Assembly: GCA_017468205.1 (NCBI GenBank) | Contig: JAFUJK010000058.1 | Span: forward strand, 1 to 54,490 | Length of the DNA stretch: 54,490 nucleotides | Origin: Clostridia bacterium | Lineage (GTDB): Bacteria; Bacillota; Clostridia; Christensenellales; UBA1242 | Reading direction: 5' to 3' | In this document: piece after piece, positions 1 to 7,202 of the stretch | Layout of the letters: each line of letters opens with the position of its first letter | Numbering within the stretch: the first letter of the stretch is position 1 | Notes under the pieces: generated by a model | What the model saw: only the letters and a program-made list of their open reading frames with translations | The model's database searches: none | What the model was told of the DNA's origin: nothing | Program-made: the position numbers and the translations under genes

Positions 1-125
1 CAAAACTTTATTTAAAATTTTTTAAAAAAACAAAAAACATTTAAAAAAATCTGTTTTTAAGTAATATTCATAGGTATTATGAATAGTAATATTCAATAAA
101 AAATCGTTTTATTAAACCCGTTTTA

Positions 126-446
126 TTAATGTGTAGGTAATGTTCTAGGGTGTCCTCGACGATGTCTTGGTTCATTTGAAATTCCAAGTGCTTCGTTTTG
201 TTTTCGTTCTATATATTGTCGTAAGGCTAGTGCTAACTGTTCTGGACAACTGGTTTCGTTTTTGCATTTTATTCCATCACATATATCTATAATTTCGGCA
301 ATTGGTTTGCCAATAGCAAATCTTGCCAAAACTTGAAGCGCACCAGTGCAACCGCCCAAAAATTTTAAATCCTGCAAAATTCCGTTATCGTCAACTTTAA
401 AAAGTATTTGTCTTGAACATGTCCCTTGTGGACTAAATGTTTCCAT
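126..446 (-). CDS. TSCPD domain protein (TIGR03905-like)
   Basis: A small protein of about 106 residues. Its cysteine pattern (PQGTCS near the start, GGCTGAL, DGIKCKNETSC) matches the stand-alone TSCPD family (TIGR03905), whose domain also occurs at the C-terminus of some ribonucleotide reductases. The cysteines suggest metal or nucleic-acid binding, but the family has no established function. I place the start at the second in-frame ATG (446). The first ATG (458) overlaps a GGAGG sequence that sits 5 bases before the 446 ATG and is better read as the ribosome site. It lies 24 bases downstream of the DUF4364 gene on the same strand, so co-transcription is likely. Family call fairly sure; role unknown. 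Confidence 0.8.
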   Translation of the reverse strand: METFSPQGTCSRQILFKVDDNGILQDLKFLGGCTGALQVLARFAIGKPIAEIIDICDGIKCKNETSCPEQLALALRQYIERKQNEALGISNEPRHRRGHPRTLPTH

Positions 447-470
447 AAAAACCTCCATTTTTATGATATA

Positions 471-1013
471 TTAATTTATTAAGTTAGTGTACACAAATTC
501 GTAAAAACTAGGTGCTTTTGTTGTCCAAATTTCAACAGCGCGAACTGCATCTGCGCGTGTTTGTAGGTCTATTTTGATTTCAAACATTGGCTCACTGCAT
601 GATGTTTCAATAATGCGTAGAGTTACCTTATATGTGCCGTCACTATTCTTTTTGAAGTCGGCAACATATTCTTGCAAGCGTTTAAAGTACATACGATTGG
701 TTTTTGAAAACTCGCTAATTTCTTGACGTATATTTTCAGGCACTTCTTCATAGTAGATACTAAGCCCACTGCGCCCTTTTGCTGTCAAGGTGTAACGACA
801 ACGTTTGATGTCCTGTGTGTCAGGGGTGTAGATAAAACCATCACGTAACAGGTCGTGGAAAACAGAAACGCATTCCATATAATTTATCCAGTCGTTGCGC
901 GTGGTGCAAATGTCTAATATAAATTGCTCTGTAAGAGGAATCTCAATTTGCTCCAGCATATACAACAACATAAGTTTAGTTTGAAAATCATCATTACTAA
1001 ATTCTAATTTCAC
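471..1013 (-). CDS. DUF4364 family protein (winged-helix-like)
   Basis: A 180-residue protein matching DUF4364, common in Clostridia. The N-terminal half (about residues 10-80) reads like a winged helix: helical segments, then a short hydrophobic strand and the segment YTLTAKGRSGLS, typical of DNA-binding wings. The C-terminal half (about 95-175) is alpha/beta, and family members are treated as putative transcription regulators. The start is GTG at 1013, preceded by AAGGAG at about 1024-1029. The following TSCPD gene is probably in the same transcript. No target can be deduced. Confidence 0.75.
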   Translation of the reverse strand: MKLEFSNDDFQTKLMLLYMLEQIEIPLTEQFILDICTTRNDWINYMECVSVFHDLLRDGFIYTPDTQDIKRCRYTLTAKGRSGLSIYYEEVPENIRQEISEFSKTNRMYFKRLQEYVADFKKNSDGTYKVTLRIIETSCSEPMFEIKIDLQTRADAVRAVEIWTTKAPSFYEFVYTNLIN

Positions 1014-1181
1014 GATTAGTCACTCCTTAAATTTGAAAACACAATATTATATCACAATGCAATAAATTTGGCAAACAAAACAATGTAGTTTTTTGTAGTA
1101 AAAGTGATAAAAATCGTTTTTATTTTTTTCGCTTATATGATATAATAATGAATATTTATGCGGACGTGTAGGAGGCGTGTG

Positions 1182-1997
1182 ATGGAAATCGAAGAACAAT
1201 ATCAAGCATTTTGCGATGCTTGCGAAGAATTGAGAAGTGCTAAAATAATCTTGGCTGATGCGAAAGTAAGTAAGATACTTAGAAGCATTGTGTCAAGCCC
1301 CAATCTTGTTGAAATAGTTGGTGATGCGTTAGTTGGGTATGACTTTGAAGAGGAGTTAAGCAAATGCACGGGGACGGATATGGAGGGTAATCAGCATATA
1401 ACTTTGCCTGCTGAACCATATCGCGTGATTGCTCTTGTGTTTAGTATATTGTCCGAATTTGACGGCAGAAAACTCGATTTGCAGGAGTTTGTTCACCAGT
1501 ATTTCAATGCTGAAAATTTGACCCAAAGTTTTGCTCGTTTTAATAATGAAATGATTGAGCCATTCCGTGTGTTTTTGTGTGAATGGGTAGGTTATAAAAC
1601 TAAAAAGGAGAAAATTGAGGATATGCTTTTTGCAAAAGAAGAAGTCGAAAACAAGGTTGAGGACGAAGAAATTTCAGAAGACAAAGAGTGCGAATGTGAT
1701 TGCTGTGAATGCGAGTGTGAGGAGGATAGCCCTGAAGCACTTTTTGAGGACTTGAAGGTTATCTTTAATCAAATCAAAGAAACAATCAAGTTGGATACAA
1801 AAATTAAGCAAGATAGGCTCGATGACCTAAATATCACACTTGACGGACTTCTTGCTAGTATTGAATTGGCAAACTTCAAAATTTTAAATGCGTTGCTTAT
1901 TAGCCTTAATAATCTTCTTACTCCAATCAAATCAGTTAGATTTTATAATATGGAGTTGCAAAATCGTTTGGCAAAATTCTATGATAGTTTTATGTAA
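1182..1997 (+). CDS. Unrecognised acidic protein with Cys/Glu-rich linker
   Basis: Not recognised. I start it at ATG 1182 because GGAGG (1171-1175) lies 6 bases upstream; the earlier in-frame ATG at 1158 has no ribosome site. The roughly 271-residue product is soluble and mainly helical, with two parts joined by a very acidic linker. The linker holds a run in which six cysteines alternate with Glu/Asp (core ECECDCCECECEED), which could bind metal. The C-terminal part (about 180-271) is leucine-rich and may form a coiled coil. An extended -10 (TGATATAAT, ending 1146) lies upstream and a hairpin terminator follows at 2000. It appears to be a single-gene unit, divergent from the DUF4364 gene. 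Confidence 0.65.
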   Translation: MEIEEQYQAFCDACEELRSAKIILADAKVSKILRSIVSSPNLVEIVGDALVGYDFEEELSKCTGTDMEGNQHITLPAEPYRVIALVFSILSEFDGRKLDLQEFVHQYFNAENLTQSFARFNNEMIEPFRVFLCEWVGYKTKKEKIEDMLFAKEEVENKVEDEEISEDKECECDCCECECEEDSPEALFEDLKVIFNQIKETIKLDTKIKQDRLDDLNITLDGLLASIELANFKILNALLISLNNLLTPIKSVRFYNMELQNRLAKFYDSFM

Positions 1998-1999
1998 GG

Positions 2000-2027
2000 A
2001 AATGCTCGATAATGGGCATTTTTTATT
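2000..2027 (+). terminator. Intrinsic terminator after the acidic protein gene
   Basis: An 8-bp stem, AAATGCTC paired with GGGCATTT (one G-T pair), with a 6-base loop, is followed by a T-rich run. It begins 3 bases after the stop codon. Confidence 0.75.
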
Positions 2028-2036
2028 ATTAAAATA

Positions 2037-2065
2037 TTGACTTTTTTATGTAAATTTGATATAAA
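2037..2065 (+). promoter_or_regulatory. Sigma-A-type promoter
   Basis: TTGACT (2037-2042), a 17-base spacer and TATAAA (2060-2065), with an extended TG one base before the -10. It stands 34 bases before the next start codon and drives the 2099 gene. Confidence 0.7.
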
Positions 2066-2098
2066 TTTATTAGAAAAATTTTTAAGTAGAGGAAATAA

Positions 2099-2755
2099 AT
2101 GAAAGTTTATAATATTATCAAAAATAAAGTTGATAGCACGTTGATTAATAAAAGTTTTAATGAACTACGCGATGTTAATTTGAAAAATTTGGGCTATTGC
2201 TATTTGTTGGATATGTCTAATAAACTCTATCAAAATAGGACTTATACATTAATTGATGTATCTGAAAAAGAAAATGGTATAAAGTATGCTTATTTTGCAG
2301 ATGTAACAAGTAAAAGCGATTTATTAGATAGCATTTTTTGTGTAACTAGCGAAATGGATGTTGGAGAAGAAAATCCAGCAAAAGAGGAATTATTTAAAAA
2401 TATCGGTAGACAATATACGATTAAGGACGAATGTTTGTTTGGTGATGAAACTCAAAATTATTTTGATAGATTTCAAAATTTGGGTTTAGTGTGTCGCTTG
2501 CCTTTAAATAGAAATAAAGGCGACGAGTTTGAGATTATGATACATAAAAAATTAAGATATCATATGATTTGTTTGGCAGAATTTAGTGGAATGAAAGTGA
2601 AAGAAGTTTATAATGAACGAGGCGCTCTTGATTTGAAGAAAGAATTGTTGGATAAATCTGATTGTTTTGTAAAAAGTAATGGTATTTTCAATGGAACAAG
2701 TTTTGTTTATGCTTGCAAAGAATATTTTGATACAGAGAAAGAGCAACAAAAATAA
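2099..2755 (+). CDS. Unrecognised 218-aa soluble protein
   Basis: Not recognised. It starts at ATG 2099 with AGAGGA about 6 bases upstream, and it has its own promoter and terminator, so it is probably monocistronic. The product has no signal peptide or membrane segment. It mixes beta-like stretches (for example RTYTLIDVSEKENGIKYAYF) with a central acidic part and a C-terminal helical part. No catalytic motif is visible. Codon use resembles the neighbouring genes. The stop codon is built into the left arm of the following hairpin. Confidence 0.65.
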   Translation: MKVYNIIKNKVDSTLINKSFNELRDVNLKNLGYCYLLDMSNKLYQNRTYTLIDVSEKENGIKYAYFADVTSKSDLLDSIFCVTSEMDVGEENPAKEELFKNIGRQYTIKDECLFGDETQNYFDRFQNLGLVCRLPLNRNKGDEFEIMIHKKLRYHMICLAEFSGMKVKEVYNERGALDLKKELLDKSDCFVKSNGIFNGTSFVYACKEYFDTEKEQQK

Positions 2756-2788
2756 AGAAAAACTAGCATTTGCTAGTTTTTCTTTATT
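2751..2788. terminator. Bidirectional terminator
   Basis: A nearly perfect 17- to 18-bp inverted repeat with a very short loop (core AACTAGCA / TGCTAGTT), flanked by A and T runs. It lies between two convergent genes and can serve both; it contains the stop of the 2099 gene and touches the end of ylbJ. Confidence 0.85.
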
Positions 2789-3779
2789 ACATCAAAATTG
2801 TCGAAAGCAACCAACAAATAAACCCGCTTAAAGTGCATTGGGTGAATTTTTGTAGAAAAAAGATAGGTTTGCTTATTCCGCATTTTGATAAAAACGTCAG
2901 TGCTTGAAGGTGTATACAAAGTCCGCCCCACGATATGATTGCGCAGGCGATAGGAGCGATTGTTTTTAAGTCAATGCCAGTTTTTGATAAATCAAAGCAT
3001 CCTCGTGTGATTTCAAAAAGACCACTTGTTATGCCTGTTGCAAGGTCAGCAGAAAGACCTAAAAAAGATAAAATTTGCGCTAGAATTGTGCTTAATGCCG
3101 TGAGTAAACCAATGTTGAATAAAACATCAATTAAAATAAAGAAAATTGCTATATATCCGCCTACTAAAAGTATGGATATTATAGAATCATACATAGTAGA
3201 GGATAAAATATCTTCTGTTTTTGCGCTTGAAAATTGTTTATTTGTTTGTTCTGATTTAGTGTAATGATAATTGCGATATAGAATACCATTAAGCAACGCG
3301 CCCAGTAGGTGAGAAATAAGCATTATTATTCCGCAAGTGTGGTCTACGAACATTCCAACACCAACCGAACCAACAATAAATAAGGGACCAGAAGTGGAGG
3401 CAAAAGCGTTTATTCTCATAACTTGCGCAGTAGTCAATGCTCCGCGAGCATACATCTCGCTTGTTATTTTTGCACCCACGGGATAGCCAGAAATAATGCT
3501 TAAAAGATATATAATTCCGCTTGAACCGGGGCAATGAAAAAGGGTGGTCATTGGTCGTGATAACATAATTCCTAACTTGTCCACAGCTCGCATTTTTATG
3601 AGTAAACCAGAAAAGAAAAAGAACGGAAAAAGCGCAGGAAGTACGGAGTTTAGCCAGATTAATAGCCCATTTGTAACTGATTGCATATAGGAGTCAGGTT
3701 TGAATATGAGTGCGAGCATAAAAAATAAAATTAGCACCGTGAGTATTATGTGTCGCGCTTTGATAAAAAGTACTTTCAT
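2787..3779 (-). CDS. ylbJ: Sporulation integral membrane protein YlbJ
   Basis: A 330-residue polytopic membrane protein of the nucleoside-recognition/Gate family. Signature segments for YlbJ are visible: LPALFPFFFFSGLL (about 44-60), SGYPVGAK (about 97-104) and STSGPLFIVGSVGVGMF (about 129-145). YlbJ is an endospore-former protein expressed in the mother cell and needed for a resistant spore; its transported substrate is not settled. About seven or eight hydrophobic segments are apparent and the length fits the family. No clear ribosome site precedes the ATG. It converges on the 2099 gene through a shared terminator. The identification is strong and argues that the organism sporulates. Confidence 0.9.
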   Translation of the reverse strand: MKVLFIKARHIILTVLILFFMLALIFKPDSYMQSVTNGLLIWLNSVLPALFPFFFFSGLLIKMRAVDKLGIMLSRPMTTLFHCPGSSGIIYLLSIISGYPVGAKITSEMYARGALTTAQVMRINAFASTSGPLFIVGSVGVGMFVDHTCGIIMLISHLLGALLNGILYRNYHYTKSEQTNKQFSSAKTEDILSSTMYDSIISILLVGGYIAIFFILIDVLFNIGLLTALSTILAQILSFLGLSADLATGITSGLFEITRGCFDLSKTGIDLKTIAPIACAIISWGGLCIHLQALTFLSKCGISKPIFFLQKFTQCTLSGFICWLLSTILM

Positions 3780-3835
3780 ATAATATATGTATTAATTAAA
3801 GCAGGGAATTATGATTGTTGGGCGCGGGCTGCCTT

Positions 3836-4130
3836 TCGTGTCATTATGAGGCGAGATTGCCACGTCGCGTTGCTCCTCGCAATGATATGTTTCTTGAATA
3901 TTGAGATTTCTCGATGCGCTCCACTTACTCGAAATGACAGCCCCCCGTGTCATTATGAAGAGCGAAGCGACGCGATAATCTCGGCGACAAAGTCGACGCC
4001 ACGGGGGATAAAAGGCGAGATTGCCACAGCACTTTGTGCTTCGCAATGACAAGTATCATGAATGTTGAGATTTAGCCTATATGGGAGAAATCGCTTTTAA
4101 GCAACGCATGGAGAAATCTCGGCAAAATAA
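3836..4130. repeat. Intergenic repeat cluster (CHCEERSDAAIS-type)
   Basis: This 390-base gap between ylbJ and the XRE gene holds no gene. It contains tandem and inverted variants of a short repeat: modules such as GGCGAGATTGCCAC, GCTCCTCGCAATGA, TTGAATATTGAGATTTCTCG and CTCGAAATGACA recur in both orientations. Translated, they give the well-known spurious peptide of the CEERSDA/CEEQRDVAIS type. A shorter copy lies at 7008-7090. The GC content is above the surrounding sequence. It is best read as a dispersed non-coding repeat family; ORFs here should not be called genes. Confidence 0.75.
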
Positions 4131-4154
4131 GGAATTATTTTCTTATAAAAATAA

Positions 4155-4174
4155 AAAACTCCAAAAAGAGTTTT
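4155..4174 (-). terminator. Terminator after the first XRE gene
   Basis: On the minus strand, AAAACTC pairs with GAGTTTT around a short loop and is followed by a T-rich run. It overlaps the stop codon of the gene ending at 4173. Confidence 0.7.
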
Positions 4175-4424
4175 ATGCTATATTTTTCTTTATTCTCTCC
4201 TGCGCAATTTGACGCCTTTTTTCAACATCAACCTGCAAAACTTCATCGCCAGTCAAATTGAGCGCAACGCAAAGCCCGCGCAAACTGCATAGGTTCGGTT
4301 CACAAATTCCGCGCTCCCACTGGCTAACCAAACTGCGGTCAACATTCAATTCCCTTGCAAGTTCTTGTTGAGTCATTTGATAAGCCTGTCGCTCTTTTTT
4401 TAAAAATTCTCCAAATGTTTCCAT
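4173..4424 (-). CDS. XRE-family helix-turn-helix regulator
   Basis: A small DNA-binding protein of about 83 residues consisting almost entirely of a Cro/C1-type HTH. The segment MTQQELARELNVDRSLVSQWERG (about residues 16-38) has the canonical Q-x3-A-L-x3-S-x2-E layout. A short basic tail follows and there is no sensor domain. I prefer ATG 4424 over the upstream TTG at 4430; no clear ribosome site is visible. It is tandem to, but separate from, the second XRE gene at 4644. The target is not known. Confidence 0.8.
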   Translation of the reverse strand: METFGEFLKKERQAYQMTQQELARELNVDRSLVSQWERGICEPNLCSLRGLCVALNLTGDEVLQVDVEKRRQIAQERIKKNIA

Positions 4425-4609
4425 AAACAATATTTTATAATATTTTGTTTAATTTTTGTTGACTTTGGGAGAAAATCTCTCTAAAATATATAGTGTAGAT
4501 TTGAAAAATAATCTGAAAATGTATTTTTTTTCAGTCTTCGATGAGTTTTAGCATAAAAATGAGATTTGTAAGCATAGTTTTGAGTGAAAATTCAAATGCT
4601 AGGGTAGAA

Positions 4610-4646
4610 AAAAGAAAAGCCAAGCGAATGCAAGGCGCAAGGCTTA
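4610..4646 (-). terminator. Probable terminator after the second XRE gene
   Basis: On the minus strand AAGCC and GGCTT, with an inner GCG/CGC pair separated by mismatches, form an imperfect stem followed by a T-rich tract. It is weaker than the other hairpins here. Confidence 0.45.
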
Positions 4647-4859
4647 TATTTTGTCAAGACCAAAAAGGTAGTCAACGCTGACATTGAAGAATTGTGCAAG
4701 TTGATATAGCATTTCGGCACATGGCGCGCGAAGTCCGCGCTCCCATAGTGAAATCGTGTCCTCGGTTGTGCCAATGATTTTGCCTAAATCTCGTTGTGTT
4801 AGTTGTTTTTCAAGTCGTAGCTCGCGAATGTTAATTCCAATTGTTTCTATAATTCTCAT
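4644..4859 (-). CDS. XRE-family helix-turn-helix regulator, divergent from surface protein
   Basis: A 71-residue single-domain HTH protein: about residues 12-36 (IRELRLEKQLTQRDLGKIIG and TEDTISLWERG) form the HTH, and the end NVSVDYLFGLD is the typical last helix of C1-like repressors. It starts at ATG 4859 and is divergent from the 4970 surface protein. Three related 15-bp inverted repeats (4871, 4900, 4932) occupy the shared intergenic region, two around the plus-strand promoter and one just before this gene. The likely inference is that this protein binds them and represses itself and the surface protein; this is not shown directly. Confidence 0.85.
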   Translation of the reverse strand: MRIIETIGINIRELRLEKQLTQRDLGKIIGTTEDTISLWERGLRAPCAEMLYQLAQFFNVSVDYLFGLDKI

Positions 4860-4870
4860 ACAAATATTTT

Positions 4871-4885
4871 ACGACAAATTGTCGA
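4871..4885. promoter_or_regulatory. Operator-like inverted repeat 1
   Basis: ACGACA-AAT-TGTCGA: two 5-bp arms CGACA/TGTCG around a 3-base centre, immediately before the XRE start codon. It is nearly identical to the repeat at 4932. Confidence 0.6.
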
Positions 4886-4892
4886 ATTTTAT

Positions 4893-4922
4893 TTGACATC
4901 CGACTTATTATCGGTGTAAAAT
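4893..4922 (+). promoter_or_regulatory. Sigma-A-type promoter of the surface protein
   Basis: TTGACA (4893-4898), an 18-base spacer and TAAAAT (4917-4922). The spacer contains operator-like repeat 2, and repeat 3 covers the expected transcription start. Confidence 0.65.
4900..4914. promoter_or_regulatory. Operator-like inverted repeat 2 (degenerate)
   Basis: CCGA and TCGG arms with a 7-base centre. It has the same 15-bp length and roughly 30-bp spacing as the flanking repeats and lies inside the promoter spacer. Weaker match than the other two. Confidence 0.45.
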
Positions 4923-4931
4923 ATTGTCAAT

Positions 4932-4946
4932 ACGACAATATGTCGT
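4932..4946. promoter_or_regulatory. Operator-like inverted repeat 3
   Basis: ACGACA-ATA-TGTCGT, a perfect 6-bp-arm inverted repeat with a 3-base centre. It starts about 10 bases after the -10 box, where a bound repressor would block initiation. Confidence 0.6.
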
Positions 4947-4969
4947 TTTAAAAAATAGGGGTAAATTTT

Positions 4970-6964
4970 ATGAAAGAAACTGCAAAAAGGGTAAGTATAA
5001 TAGTTTGTATAGCGGTTCTTGCCGTTGCTTTGGTTGGCTCGGGCATATTTTTTATAATTCGCCACATCAATAATACAAATGCGACAACCGAAAGTGCGAC
5101 AATTTCGACTAATCTTTTTACGACGGATGGTACAATAAATACGGTAGCTGCAAATGAGTTGTTAGCTTTGGTGGGATATTGGAATAATACAAACAACACA
5201 GCCAAGTATACCGCCCATAACATAGCAGGGCGCACAAGTAACAATAGCGGAAGCACAATAATCTTTCCAATGGGCTATGTAAATGGCACCAGTGGCGACC
5301 CGCTGTATTGGCAGGCGACATATTTAAGTGGTGATTATTTGAGCATTTGGTTGTCAAAATGTTATACAATAAGCAAATGGGGTGATAGTTCTTCCGTTAC
5401 TGTATCGTATGATACATATGCAACATCAACAATTCAAGCTTACATAGACGATACATTTTATCCACTTGTAACTCAATCAAGCAGTACGCTACAATCAATC
5501 TTTGCTACACCTAAAACGGCAGGCTATCAAACATTGAAAAGTGGGACAACTAACGATACAAGTTACTACTATTCAAGTAGTCAAACATCAAAATTTGACA
5601 ATATGTCTACAACAGTGGGAAATAGCAGTTATATGTGGTTACCATCACATGGTGAGGTATCGTGTAATACAACTAGTTCATATACAAATAATACAACAAC
5701 ATATACAGGACAATGGGGCTTAACAGCCACTGATAGAGCATTCGCAACGTCTTTATATAGCAGTACAAGTTCAACTACCAGCTATTGCTTTCTGCGCTCC
5801 GGCAACTCTAACAATAACAACCTTGCGCTGCTAGTGACCTCCTCGGGCTCCGCTTACAGCACCTATGTGAACACTAGCCTCGGCGTTCGTCCAGCCGCTC
5901 ATATTTCATTGGATACACTTGCAACTTATGTTGAATTTTCAATAAACACCACATCTAATAATTCTACACAAGGAAGTACAACTGGTGGCGGAAATTACAA
6001 CTATAAAACAATCGCCACAATCACAGCTACCCCAAACTCTGGCTATCTATTTGACTATTGGTTAGTGGGGAATAGTAGAATTGAAAGCAATTCTTATTCA
6101 TTTGTAGTAACGGAAGATATATCTTGTGTTGCATATTTCAAATCAGGTATTATAATTAATGCAACTTCAAATAATTCTTCCTATGGTTCGGTGTTTGGTG
6201 CTGGTACTTTTGAAAGTGGCGACACGGTATCATTATCGGCAATGCCAAATACTGGCTACACTTTTGCATACTGGCAGGACAGCGGAGGAGGAACTTATGA
6301 AACAAATCCGTTGACGATAACAGCGAGCAGTGCGCAGACATACACAGCATATTTCATAAAATATTACACGGCAAACATAACAGGCACCCAAACTTTTACT
6401 AACGAAATGAGTCGTGTGCAAAATTTTGAACTAACGTACTATTTAACGGCTGGTAGTGGTTATTACTTCTCACAAATCACCTTGGGAAGTGATGTGGCGA
6501 TTGCCTTTGAATATTTGAGCGGAACGCTAGTTAACTCAAATTGTTTTAGCATTGAATACACGTTGAACGCAAGCGGAAATGAATTGATGTTGCGCATCAA
6601 TAGAATAAAAGCGGACTTTAACATTTCGCTGGGAATGCAGAACACTGCGCCCGTGCTTAAAGAAGCTGGCTGTGGTGGGCTTGAGAATGTTGCGGTTGTA
6701 TCAACAATAGGCGGAAGCGCGGAGATTGTGGGTGATGATTTTGAAAATCTTGCGGAGGGCGACACAATAACTGTTGTTGCGCGTCTCAAACTAAATGGTT
6801 ATCAATTTGACGGCTGGTATGTAGACGACACTTTAATTAGTACAAGTTGGAGCGCGCGTTTAACCTATGACGACTCAATCAAAGGAAAACTTATTGTAGC
6901 ACAATTTAGTGAAATCAGCGCAAACGTGAACACTGATACAAGCAACACGGATAAGTTGACGTAA
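4970..6964 (+). CDS. Membrane-anchored surface protein with C-type-lectin-like domain and InlB-type repeats
   Basis: A 664-residue exported protein. An N-terminal hydrophobic helix (about 8-31) after a basic start suggests a signal anchor. Residues about 45-315 resemble the DUF6273/formylglycine-enzyme-like domains that end in a GVRPA motif (here residues about 305-309). Just before it is an Asn/Ser-rich stretch (about 274-303), encoded by unusually GC-rich DNA, that looks like a DGR variable region. The C-terminal half has InlB B-type 'bacterial repeat' units with the GYxFxxW signature: GYLFDYW, GYTFAYW and GYQFDGW. No LPXTG is present. Start ATG 4970 has AGGGG 8 bases upstream. It is divergent from an XRE regulator with operators between them, and a strong terminator follows. 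A ligand-binding surface role is inferred. Confidence 0.75.
   Translation: MKETAKRVSIIVCIAVLAVALVGSGIFFIIRHINNTNATTESATISTNLFTTDGTINTVAANELLALVGYWNNTNNTAKYTAHNIAGRTSNNSGSTIIFPMGYVNGTSGDPLYWQATYLSGDYLSIWLSKCYTISKWGDSSSVTVSYDTYATSTIQAYIDDTFYPLVTQSSSTLQSIFATPKTAGYQTLKSGTTNDTSYYYSSSQTSKFDNMSTTVGNSSYMWLPSHGEVSCNTTSSYTNNTTTYTGQWGLTATDRAFATSLYSSTSSTTSYCFLRSGNSNNNNLALLVTSSGSAYSTYVNTSLGVRPAAHISLDTLATYVEFSINTTSNNSTQGSTTGGGNYNYKTIATITATPNSGYLFDYWLVGNSRIESNSYSFVVTEDISCVAYFKSGIIINATSNNSSYGSVFGAGTFESGDTVSLSAMPNTGYTFAYWQDSGGGTYETNPLTITASSAQTYTAYFIKYYTANITGTQTFTNEMSRVQNFELTYYLTAGSGYYFSQITLGSDVAIAFEYLSGTLVNSNCFSIEYTLNASGNELMLRINRIKADFNISLGMQNTAPVLKEAGCGGLENVAVVSTIGGSAEIVGDDFENLAEGDTITVVARLKLNGYQFDGWYVDDTLISTSWSARLTYDDSIKGKLIVAQFSEISANVNTDTSNTDKLT
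5786..5905 (+). other. Candidate DGR variable region inside the surface protein
   Basis: Positions 5791-5900 are 58% G+C by hand count, against about 41% in the 90 bases before and 33% in the 90 bases after. Codons here mostly end in C or G, unlike the flanks. The encoded peptide runs from LRSGNSNNNN to SLGVRPA, the layout of C-type-lectin-fold DGR targets, with AAC/AAT-rich positions (adenine mutagenesis) and a GC-rich 3' end where an initiation-of-homing sequence would sit. No reverse transcriptase or template repeat was seen in this window, so the enzyme would have to act from elsewhere. Confidence 0.5.
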
Positions 6965-6965
6965 C

Positions 6966-6992
6966 AAAAAGAGAGCCAACAGGCTCTTTTTT
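6966..6992 (+). terminator. Terminator after the surface protein
   Basis: GAGCC pairs with GGCTC around AACA, extended by A-T and one G-T pair, and is followed by six T residues. It begins just after the TAA stop. Confidence 0.85.
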
Positions 6993-7007
6993 GTGTTTTT
7001 AAAGGCG

Positions 7008-7090
7008 AGATTGCTGTGTTGTGTTGCTCCTCGCAATGACAAGTTCCTTGAATATTGAGATTTCTCGGCTATGCTCGAAATGACAGGAGG
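7008..7090. repeat. Second copy of the intergenic repeat
   Basis: Shares modules with 3836-4130: GGCGAGATTGC, GCTCCTCGCAATGACAAG, TTGAATATTGAGATTTCTCG and GCTCGAAATGACA in the same order. The upstream ATG of the following reading frame falls inside this repeat, which argues that it is not the real start. Confidence 0.7.
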
Positions 7091-7202
7091 GCGCGCTTTT
7101 TTTAAAATCCTACAAAATTTCACATTTTTTTATACCTTAAATCATTTGCTAAAATTTGCTTTTTCATATATAATATATATATTAATTATAAGGAGAAAGA
7201 CT

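Noticed and set aside
1..125. Possible regulatory repeats at the left edge (AGTAATATTCA twice, ATTCATA/TATGAAT hairpin, CGTTTTATTAA twice)
   Set aside because: Very AT-rich sequence where short repeats arise by chance; no link to a gene start and no T run at the hairpin.
2935..3264. 109-codon frame opposite ylbJ
   Set aside because: Antisense shadow of a well-recognised membrane protein; no ribosome site.
3750..4052. Two overlapping frames of 86-99 codons on opposite strands
   Set aside because: They lie in the intergenic repeat and translate to the familiar spurious CEERSDA/CEEQRDVAIS peptides; no ribosome site.
7071..7202. Upstream extension of the site-2 protease to ATG 7071
   Set aside because: It begins inside the intergenic repeat and lacks a ribosome site; TTG 7203 has AGGAG at the right distance and gives the normal family N-terminus.
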